DNA of 11,985 bases from Lachnospiraceae bacterium. Its GTDB lineage: Bacteria; Bacillota; Clostridia; Lachnospirales; Lachnospiraceae. Shown here piece by piece: positions 6,744 through 11,985 of this stretch. Below the pieces are notes generated by a model. That model searched no databases and was not told where the DNA came from. It saw only the letters and a list, made by a program, of their open reading frames with translations. The translations under genes were made by a program, and so were the position numbers. The number at the start of each line of letters is the position of its first letter. Position 1 is the first letter of the stretch. The DNA lies in assembly GCA_009774535.1 (NCBI GenBank), contig VSNY01000120.1, positions 1 to 11,985 on the forward strand. Reading direction: 5' to 3'.

Positions 6744-7520
6744 CCTGATTTTGTCTGCAATCAGCGCAATAAATTCCGAATTTGTCGGTTTTCCTTTGCC
6801 ATTGTTAATCGTATAACCAAACAATTCGTCAATGGTATCCATTTTCCCTCTTGACCAGGCTACTTCAATTGCATGGCGGATGGCTCGCTCTACCCTGCTT
6901 GGTGTTGTCTGGAACTGCTTTGCGATGGTTGGATATAAGATTTTTGTAATGGAATTTAACATTTCAATATCATTTACGGACATCATAATTGCTTCCCGCA
7001 AATACTGATATCCTTTGATATGCGCAGGTACGCCGATTTCATGAATAATACTTGTAACATCTGCCTCCAGGTCCCGTTCAACAGGCTCCTGGTATTTTTC
7101 ATATGCGTTCGTCTTCCTTGGTTCGTTTCCTTTCTTCATGCTGCGGTCACGGATCAGCTTGATCTGGTTAATGACCATTTCGTTGTCGAATGGTTTCATA
7201 ATGTAATAATCCGCGCCCAGACTAAACGCATCTTCTGTAATCTTCTCCTGCCCGATCGCGCTGATCATAATAAATGCCGGATGTTTTTTGAGCGAACGGT
7301 CATTATTGATCTTGGTCAGCACGCCAAGTCCATCCAGCTTTGGCATTACAATGTCCAACAGTACAATATCCGGTTCTTTTATACGGATCATCTCACAAGC
7401 TTCCACGCCGTCCTTCGCAACACCGACCACGTTCAGCTCTTTATCGCTTTTAACGATATCTCCTAAAAGCTGTACCATTTTTTCATTATCATCTGCGATC
7501 GCTACATTTAATTGAGCCAT
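6723..7520 (-). CDS. spo0A: Sporulation master regulator Spo0A
   Basis: Spo0A is the phosphorylation-activated response regulator that commits cells to sporulation by binding 0A boxes. The 265-residue product has a receiver domain (about 4-125) with the acidic pair D10/D11, phospho-acceptor D56 in VLLDIVMPKLDG, S87 and K109 in YYIMKPF. A linker rich in charged residues (about 126-150) leads to the Spo0A-specific DNA-binding domain. That domain is recognisable by IHEIGVPAHIKGYQYLREAI (159-178), the recognition helix region SRVERAIRHAIEVAWSRG (208-225) and FGYTINNGKGKPTNSEFIA (234-252). Length and motifs are complete. CCTCC (7529-7533) sits 8 bp from the ATG. In many Clostridia spoIVB is the immediate upstream neighbour; here a divergent CapA-family gene occupies that place. 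glgA follows on the same strand. Confidence 0.98.
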   Translation of the reverse strand: MAQLNVAIADDNEKMVQLLGDIVKSDKELNVVGVAKDGVEACEMIRIKEPDIVLLDIVMPKLDGLGVLTKINNDRSLKKHPAFIMISAIGQEKITEDAFSLGADYYIMKPFDNEMVINQIKLIRDRSMKKGNEPRKTNAYEKYQEPVERDLEADVTSIIHEIGVPAHIKGYQYLREAIMMSVNDIEMLNSITKILYPTIAKQFQTTPSRVERAIRHAIEVAWSRGKMDTIDELFGYTINNGKGKPTNSEFIALIADKIRLEYRTK

Positions 7521-7601
7521 TAGTTTAACCTCCTAAAATCGTCAGTAACTTTGTGAAAACTACAGATTTTTGAGAAAAAGGCAGATTTCTCCTGTTCTCC
7601 T

Positions 7602-7634
7602 ATCATAAAGAAACAGTCACATTGAAAATGTCGA
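7602..7634 (-). promoter_or_regulatory. Candidate spo0A promoter with 21-bp spacer
   Basis: On the minus strand TCGACA (7629-7634), five of six to the -35 consensus, is 21 bp from TATGAT (7602-7607), five of six to the -10. No -35-like hexamer occurs at the normal 17 bp. In Bacillus subtilis, promoters activated by Spo0A with sigma-A (spoIIG, spoIIE) have similarly long spacers with 0A boxes at the -35. The expected leader is about 75 nt and contains a small hairpin (GAGAAA at 7572-7577 with TTTCTC at 7586-7591). Confidence 0.5.
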
Positions 7635-7645
7635 AATTTGTCGTT
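7629..7645. promoter_or_regulatory. Two tandem 0A-box-like sites upstream of spo0A
   Basis: TGTCGAA at 7629-7635 is an exact match to the 0A-box core. TGTCGTT at 7639-7645 matches five of seven and is offset by 10 bp, one helical turn. Together they lie about 110-125 bp upstream of the spo0A start, consistent with autoregulation. Another exact core occurs at 8647-8653 inside a coding region, so the single 7-mer alone proves little. Confidence 0.6.
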
Positions 7646-7795
7646 AACTCTGCAATTTTCACTTTTTTTACAATATTTTACGTTTTTATTATGGCTCAAA
7701 CCTTCTCCCTATGTACATAGTTCGTTGCGTTTTTTCTAAAATAATATGAAAAAAACCGTTTGTTTTGAAAAATAAGGGATGATTTTGACGAATAC

Positions 7796-7824
7796 TTGCC
7801 CATTTCCTGGAACTGACGTATAAT
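7796..7824 (+). promoter_or_regulatory. Sigma-A promoter of the CapA-family gene
   Basis: TTGCCC (7796-7801) and a perfect TATAAT (7819-7824) are 17 bp apart. A strong AAAAGGAGG (7843-7851) follows 18 bp later. Confidence 0.75.
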
Positions 7825-7862
7825 CAGTCTGTTACAATTTTGAAAAGGAGGACTGCAGATAC

Positions 7863-7928
7863 TTGGGAAAAAGAAAGAATAAACAAGAGAAAAAAATAAC
7901 AGGAAAAGAAACATCCGGAATGCTTTGA
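7863..7928 (+). other. Basic 21-codon leader ORF or displaced N-terminus of the CapA-family protein
   Basis: The strongest ribosome binding site of the locus (AAAAGGAGG, 7843-7851) is 11 bp before TTG at 7863. From there an ORF reads 21 sense codons, starting LGKRKNKQEKK, and ends at TGA 7926-7928. That stop overlaps the TTG (7925-7927) which opens the main ORF. The stretch includes a run of seven A residues (7890-7896). One extra A there would join this start in frame to the CapA ORF and give a continuous basic N-terminus before the membrane anchor. Confidence 0.55.
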
Positions 7929-9145
7929 TCAAAAGTGTGCTGATTGTATCCCTTTTTCTGCTTGGCATCCTTTCGGTCTGCCTGATGCAAATCATCCTTG
8001 CAGACCAAAAAGATACCAGACCGCAAACGGCCTTTCATCCTTCAGCCAGCAAGCATACACCAGCAAACGACAGCCCGGCCGAATCAGCCGCTGCCAGTCA
8101 AAAAGAAAAGCCGGCAGAAAAACCAACAAAAAAGCCAGCAGAAAATGCAGCAGAAAATGCATTAAAAAATACGGCGAAAAAACCAGAGCCGCCGAAAGAT
8201 ACCACGCTGGTATTTGCCGGAGACGTATATCTAAGCGACTATGTTCTTGCCGCTTACCAGCAATCCGGTATACAGGGAATTTTATCTAAAGAACTGCGAA
8301 AAGAGTTAAAGCAGGCTGATGTGACAATGGTCAACAATGAATTTCCATACAGCACGCGCGGTACACAGGCTTTGAATAAACAATTTACATTCCGTGTTGA
8401 TCCCTCTTATGTCCGGATTTTGTCAGAATCCGGCATTGATCTGGTTACACTTGCAAACAACCATGTGCTGGACTACGGCACGGACGCGCTCTTAGATACC
8501 TTCCATACGTTGCGGGAAGCAGGTATCTCCTATGCAGGAGCAGGAAATTCACTCGAACGCGCGGCAAAACCGATCCGAAAAAAAGCAAACAGACATACCT
8601 TCGGATTTCTTGCCGCATCCCGTGTCTTCCCGACTGTGTCGTGGAATGTCGAAAACGCACAGCCAGGTGTCTTTTCCGCCTACGATCCGTCGCGTCTGCT
8701 GGCCGCCGTAAAAGATGCGCGTGCAGAATGCGACTTTTTATGTGTATATGTCCATTGGGGAATCGAACGCAGCACAACGCCTGAAGAATATCAGGTAACC
8801 CTTGCGCACGCATTGATTGACGCCGGAGCTGACGCTGTGATCGGAGCGCATCCGCATGTGCTGCAGGGTGTGGAATTTTATAACGGAAAACCTATTTTTT
8901 ACAGTCTTGGGAATTTTATATTTTATCAGAATATTGAACAGACTGCCATCGCGAAAGTTACTTTGACAGACCAGCAAGACGCACAATGGCAGATGCTTCC
9001 GGCAAAAGCATCTCTTTCCTGCACTTCTCTGGTAACCGATCCCGCAGCCCGCGGAGACTTTTATAATTATATGGAAGACTTGTCAAAAAACGTAACGTTT
9101 TTAGAAGACGGAACCATTATAGACAAAAATCCGCAGCCGGATTAA
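7925..9145 (+). CDS. Membrane-anchored CapA-family (poly-gamma-glutamate capsule-type) protein
   Basis: This belongs to the CapA/PgsA family (PGA_cap domain, calcineurin-like fold), first linked to poly-gamma-glutamate capsule synthesis or anchoring; many clostridial homologues have no proven role. Counting from the TTG at 7925 (406 residues): a membrane anchor at about 4-25, an extracytoplasmic Lys/Ala/Pro/Glu-rich spacer at about 40-92 with KPAEKPTKKPAEN-like repetition, then the catalytic-type domain from about 94. Its motifs are FAGDVYLSD (97-105), MVNNEF (135-140), LANNHVLDYG (176-185), YVHWGIE (275-281), GAHPHVLQG (307-315) and YSLGNF (326-331). The start is unsettled: TTG 7925 is the only start-like codon in this frame, has a poor ribosome binding site, and sits at the very edge of the anchor. 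The frame is open upstream to TAA at 7880-7882, encoding NNRKRNIRNA just before it. No pgsB or pgsC partner is adjacent. Confidence 0.88.
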   Translation: MIKSVLIVSLFLLGILSVCLMQIILADQKDTRPQTAFHPSASKHTPANDSPAESAAASQKEKPAEKPTKKPAENAAENALKNTAKKPEPPKDTTLVFAGDVYLSDYVLAAYQQSGIQGILSKELRKELKQADVTMVNNEFPYSTRGTQALNKQFTFRVDPSYVRILSESGIDLVTLANNHVLDYGTDALLDTFHTLREAGISYAGAGNSLERAAKPIRKKANRHTFGFLAASRVFPTVSWNVENAQPGVFSAYDPSRLLAAVKDARAECDFLCVYVHWGIERSTTPEEYQVTLAHALIDAGADAVIGAHPHVLQGVEFYNGKPIFYSLGNFIFYQNIEQTAIAKVTLTDQQDAQWQMLPAKASLSCTSLVTDPAARGDFYNYMEDLSKNVTFLEDGTIIDKNPQPD

Positions 9146-9154
9146 CCGGCTGCG
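9132..9154. terminator. Strong hairpin terminator at the CapA stop codon
   Basis: CGCAGCCGG (9132-9140) and CCGGCTGCG (9146-9154) form a perfect 9-bp GC-rich stem whose 5-nt loop contains the TAA stop. On the minus strand it is followed by GGATTTTTG, a proper T-tract, so it should terminate the convergent gene ending at 9204. On the plus strand only a broken T-tract follows. CGGCTGCG at 9193-9200 could pair with the left arm as an alternative. Confidence 0.8.
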
Positions 9155-9203
9155 ATCATGTATCTCTTAAAAACGGTCAGAATTTGCCCAAACGGCTGCG
9201 GTT

Positions 9204-10244
9204 CTAAGGCATACCGACCGTAAATGTCTGATCGTGATACAACAGATCAAAAGCAATGATTGTATTTTCAACATCAGACAGATAACACATCGAAGCGTTC
9301 GCACATCCAAACACTTGGACCAGCATTTTGATCTGATCTCCCTGCACCTGGAAAGAAATCCATGTATTGTATACCACTCTGACCTGATCTTTTTCCTGCT
9401 GATACTCTGGCGAAGTAGTCAGATCAATCTCATGAACGCTTCCATCCTTTTTTGGAATCCGCACTTTCCCTTCTGTTCGATCAAACTTTATCAGCGGTTT
9501 TAACTGCTGTTTCACCCAGGACCAAGACATTACATCCACCTCCGTATAAGAAAGCGTATGATCCGGGCCAATCTCAAAGATCCCCAGACTGTCGATCGCA
9601 GTTCCTGTCCCGTATCCACCTGGCGAAATCATGGCAATTTCCTCCTGCGAATCCCCATCAAAATCTCCCCAGTAAAGCGCAGGCGGAAAATGCCAGCTAT
9701 CCCAGTAAAGATCAAAATAAGACCAGGTTCCTTGATAATTCGCGATCAGACCGCGTGTTTGACGCCGGGTCTCATAACCATATAACCGGAAATCAGCATC
9801 TTTATTTTTTGCAAGCAAAACAACATGATTTCTTTTGCAGACGCCGTTACGGTTTTCTTCGTAAGATACCGCTGACCGGAACTCTTTTTTAGGAATTCTT
9901 CTGAGCATTTCCACCCACGCATTCGTTTCTTCCGATTCCGATGGACGGTCGTCACTGCTGCCGGACGCCAGGACAATATCATATGTTCTATTTGGGGGGA
10001 ATTTACCAGAAACGATTCCACCAATACCAGCCAGTAAAATCAGCCCAAAAGCTGCGAACCAGCGCAGAAATTTTTTATGCCAGGCATACGAAATTTTTTG
10101 ACCTGTGTGAGATTTTGCAATCCGAATCCGGTCCTGATTTGGATTCGTCAGCTTTGTTATCATCCTGTCGTTCCTTGTAATAAGAACATCCTCCGTTGCG
10201 GACAACTCTGGATTATTTTTTGGTTCCGTTTCTGTAACTGACAT
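9204..10244 (-). CDS. Single-pass membrane protein with VCBS/FG-GAP-like motif
   Basis: I do not recognise a named family for this 346-residue protein. It has a hydrophilic cytoplasmic N-terminus (about 1-55), one hydrophobic segment (about 62-81) ending GGIVSGKFPPN, and a large, probably extracytoplasmic, C-terminal part. There LYWGDFDGDSQEEIAMIS (190-207) matches the calcium-binding D-x-D-G-D loop of FG-GAP/VCBS repeat units, followed by a glycine-rich turn. Only one such unit is evident, so a full propeller is not claimed. Several WSY/YWDSW-type aromatic patches surround it. The ATG at 10242-10244 is chosen because AGGGGGG (10250-10256) sits 5 bp before it. An in-frame extension to 10328 would run through the promoter. 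It is monocistronic with a near-consensus promoter and a shared hairpin terminator. Confidence 0.82.
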   Translation of the reverse strand: MSVTETEPKNNPELSATEDVLITRNDRMITKLTNPNQDRIRIAKSHTGQKISYAWHKKFLRWFAAFGLILLAGIGGIVSGKFPPNRTYDIVLASGSSDDRPSESEETNAWVEMLRRIPKKEFRSAVSYEENRNGVCKRNHVVLLAKNKDADFRLYGYETRRQTRGLIANYQGTWSYFDLYWDSWHFPPALYWGDFDGDSQEEIAMISPGGYGTGTAIDSLGIFEIGPDHTLSYTEVDVMSWSWVKQQLKPLIKFDRTEGKVRIPKKDGSVHEIDLTTSPEYQQEKDQVRVVYNTWISFQVQGDQIKMLVQVFGCANASMCYLSDVENTIIAFDLLYHDQTFTVGMP

Positions 10245-10299
10245 AAAATCCCCCCTCTTTCTGTATCTATAACAACACCAGACATGTACCGCTGATACT

Positions 10300-10328
10300 A
10301 ATATATACGATCCATTTGACCCTGTCAA
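10300..10328 (-). promoter_or_regulatory. Consensus sigma-A promoter with palindrome over the -35
   Basis: On the minus strand a perfect TTGACA (10323-10328) is 17 bp from TATATT (10300-10305), about 55 bp upstream of the ATG. The inverted repeat TTGAC-CCT-GTCAA (10316-10328) covers the -35, so a repressor site is possible. Confidence 0.85.
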
Positions 10329-10386
10329 GATTTCTGCCTGCTGTTTTTATAAAATACGTAACAGCTCAGATCACTCCCGCCGCAGC

Positions 10387-11153
10387 TTACTTCATTTCTT
10401 TTTTTCCAAAACGTGCGACCGCCGCTGCAAATACCAATGCAAAAATCAGAATTGCACATGGCAAAAACGGAAACAAGGTAAATCCAGTGCGAACACCCTT
10501 CGCCGTAAAGTCATGCAGCGCGCAGGAAACCAAATAACCGCTATAACAATAAGGGTAAACAACCCAAAGCGGTGTATTCGCCACCAGTATACCAGGAATT
10601 ACAAGGAGCAGATTGAAACCAACGGACAGCAATGGCTTTTCAAATAATACTGTAATCGCCCACATTGCGGCCACACTGGGGAGCATGGTAAGAAATACCC
10701 CCCCCCGCAGCACTTGAGTAAATACAGGAACGGCAATGTTTCTGTAATACCCGTATGGTTCGTTGCGATCAATCCTGTGATCACAAAAACAACAAGAAAA
10801 ATAACCATTTCCATAGCTAAATAAAACAATAGCACACAAAATTTTGCGGCTGAAAGCGCATAGCGGCTGACGGGCAAAGCTAACATTTTCAGCATTCCGT
10901 TGTTCCCCGCTTCTCGTCCCGCAATCATCACACATACAACAATCATACTAAACGGAAGCAGATCATAGGCATAAACCAATGCGCTCTGAATAAACATAGC
11001 CGCCCATGCGTTTGTATATTCCGGCGAAAAATAACGCTGCAGGTTTGCCACCCCGGAAGCAACGACTAACAGCGGCGCAATGAAAATCAGAGGAATTATT
11101 TTACCTCGTTTTACTTTTATAAACTCGATTTTAAGCAGCTCTAAAAAGCTCAT
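10387..11153 (-). pseudogene. ABC-2 type permease (lantibiotic-immunity-like), frame broken at a G9 tract
   Basis: Two overlapping reading frames together encode one membrane permease. From the ATG at 11151-11153 (AGAGAGG at 11162-11168, 8 bp before it) the first frame gives 152 plausible residues, starting MSFLELLKIEFIKVKRGK, with hydrophobic helices at about 20-35, 55-78, 103-130. It then reaches a run of nine G residues and continues as unlikely sequence to a stop near 10599. The second frame, from VFLTMLPSVAAMW to the stop at 10387-10389, supplies the missing C-terminal helices (103 residues). Ten or seven G residues would restore a protein of about 255 residues, typical of this permease type. 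It sits 15 bp after the stop of a related permease gene, so the two probably form a heterodimeric transporter with an ATPase outside the window. Whether it is phase-variable, dead or a sequencing error cannot be told here. Confidence 0.85.
10698..10706. repeat. Nine-base C/G homopolymer inside the permease gene
   Basis: Nine consecutive C on the plus strand (G on the coding strand) encode Gly150-Gly152 and mark the exact point where the two reading frames switch. It is the longest G/C homopolymer I see in the window. Confidence 0.95.
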
Positions 11154-11168
11154 ACCGTACACCTCTCT

Positions 11169-11894
11169 TTATTCATAACGCAGATTTTTAGCAGCCCATA
11201 ATCCGGATATAAGGAAAAGAACTGTTTCAATCGCTGAGAAAATTACAACTACAATATCCGGCTGTGTACTCATGGCAACAGCAGGTTTTAACATAATCAC
11301 AAAGGGATGTGCGCAAAGCAGCATATGATCCGATGCAGCCAACGCCATACCACTTAAAAATCCTGCAACACCGATACCAAGAGGCACCCATATATTTTCA
11401 GCCCGGGAAGATACAAAAATCATAAAAGATAATACAGGCATTGACGTAATCCATGAATATCCGGCAAAAGACAGCAGCGTCCCAAATTCAAATGCTCCTT
11501 TTGGTAATTCTGTCAGACCAATTTTTACAAGCGCCAAATTCTGCAAAACGATTGCAATCAAAAGCATCATCGTTATGATCAAAAATTTACAAATATACAT
11601 AATTGGAAGACTGATCGGAAGCATATACATTTTCTTAACGGCACTTCCCTTAAATTCCATATTGTAAATCATACAAGCGGCGACTATCATACCAAACATA
11701 TTTAAAACCATAATCATGCCGTACAACTGTGTAAGCAGCACGTCCATAGGAGCTAACGGCAGATTGAAAAGAGCGTCTTTGCGCACAATAAAATTCAAAA
11801 AGGCATATGCCGCCCCCAAAACGCCAACTGCAAGCATGAGCGGAATAATACCTGTACGCTTTTCTTTTCTAAGCTCGATGATAAATATCCTCAT
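11169..11894 (-). CDS. ABC-2 type permease (lantibiotic-immunity/bacitracin-export-like)
   Basis: The 241-residue integral membrane protein resembles the short permeases (MutE/SpaE/EpiE-type and related ABC-2 proteins) that expel antimicrobial peptides with a dedicated ATPase. It begins with a short amphipathic stretch, MRIFIIELRKEKRTG, then has hydrophobic segments at about 16-37, 57-77, 100-127, 140-163, 170-187 and 213-234, six in all. The loop NMEFKGSAVKKMYMLPIS (79-96) matches the cytoplasmic pattern of the family, in which old-style permease contacts the ATPase. AGAGGG (11902-11907) sits 7 bp from the ATG. Its stop codon is 15 bp before the next permease gene, so the two are co-transcribed. 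The ATPase would be expected upstream, but the 91 bases visible there do not clearly encode its end. Substrate unknown; family assignment from topology and sequence style. Confidence 0.8.
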   Translation of the reverse strand: MRIFIIELRKEKRTGIIPLMLAVGVLGAAYAFLNFIVRKDALFNLPLAPMDVLLTQLYGMIMVLNMFGMIVAACMIYNMEFKGSAVKKMYMLPISLPIMYICKFLIITMMLLIAIVLQNLALVKIGLTELPKGAFEFGTLLSFAGYSWITSMPVLSFMIFVSSRAENIWVPLGIGVAGFLSGMALAASDHMLLCAHPFVIMLKPAVAMSTQPDIVVVIFSAIETVLFLISGLWAAKNLRYE

Positions 11895-11985
11895 AGTTTC
11901 GCCCTCTGCAGAGATTTCGCTTTTAGATGTGAAAAAGAGTAAAGATTACCGGATTTTTAATAGATATAGAAATAGGGACAGATTT
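11895..11985 (-). other. Upstream edge region, possible element terminus
   Basis: Minus-strand reading frames here are open only briefly and give no recognisable C-terminus of an ATPase or sensor kinase. No clear promoter is seen. The final 16 bases (11970-11985, AAATAGGGACAGATTT) resemble sequence often found beside REP-associated/IS200-like Y1 transposase genes. That is from memory, and the stretch is too short to be decisive. Confidence 0.25.

Larger units (their letters stand above)
7534..7795. other. Intergenic region between divergent spo0A and CapA-family genes
   Basis: Besides the spo0A promoter and 0A-like sites, this gap is AT-rich with T-runs near 7664-7693 and no gene that I can support. 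Short ORFs that cross it are the reverse side of the CapA gene's start region. Confidence 0.6.

Noticed and set aside
7020..7466. 148-codon plus-strand ORF opposite spo0A
   Set aside because: It is antisense to the Spo0A receiver and linker; no ribosome binding site.
7696..8038. Minus-strand ORFs with hydrophobic stretches near the CapA start
   Set aside because: They are the complement of the CapA promoter, anchor and spacer; the plus-strand reading is supported by promoter and motifs.
8647..8653. Exact 0A-box core TGTCGAA
   Set aside because: It lies inside the CapA coding region without a paired site or promoter, and one or two such heptamers are expected by chance in a window this size.
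10245..10328. 28-codon N-terminal extension of the VCBS-like membrane protein
   Set aside because: It would start in the -35 region and cross the -10, while AGGGGGG marks the ATG at 10242-10244.

Overview
The window looks like a chromosomal segment from a spore-forming, Gram-positive member of the Clostridia, most probably Lachnospiraceae. The grounds are a full-length Spo0A gene with Spo0A-box-like sites upstream, strong GGAGG-type ribosome binding sites, sigma-A promoters, a DUF5688-type protein, an XRE regulator with a membrane tail, a CapA-family protein and a lantibiotic-immunity-like ABC permease pair. It holds ten protein-coding loci. None is clearly phage, CRISPR, tRNA or rRNA. The genus is inferred, not shown.

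Left part (1-5153): a G3E/CobW-type GTPase runs off the left edge on the minus strand. Its visible end is a histidine- and cysteine-rich tail encoded by near-perfect 30-bp tandem repeats, suggesting metal handling. A divergent XRE/membrane regulator follows with a textbook promoter (TTGCAA-17-TATAAT). It converges on a clan GH-D (GH36/GH27-like) alpha-galactosidase homologue, with a hairpin between the two stops. A 535-bp gap carries promoters in both directions and a repeat-containing candidate leader RNA ahead of a DUF5688 gene.

Middle (5213-9145): glycogen synthase glgA lies directly downstream of spo0A on the minus strand. glgA has its own consensus promoter buried in the last codons of spo0A, and its -10 sits in one arm of a 9-bp inverted repeat. 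spo0A is preceded by two 0A-box-like sites. One overlaps a -35-like hexamer that is 21 bp from a good -10, a geometry known from Spo0A-activated promoters. Divergent from spo0A is a membrane-anchored CapA (poly-gamma-glutamate capsule) family protein. Its best ribosome binding site feeds a reading frame one base out of step with the main ORF.

Right part (9204-11985): a single-pass membrane protein with a VCBS/FG-GAP-like DFDGD motif has its own strong promoter (TTGACA-17-TATATT). Upstream on the minus strand are two ABC-2 permease genes in one operon. The second is broken by a run of nine G residues that is one base away from being in frame, so it is either phase-variable, a pseudogene or a sequencing error. 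The last 16 bases resemble termini seen next to REP/IS200-like transposase genes, but too little is visible to decide.

The most unusual signals are the two homopolymer tracts that each need one extra base to restore a longer protein, the exact 30-bp minisatellite in the GTPase, the spo0A/glgA regulatory junction, and the repeat-containing leader before the DUF5688 gene.
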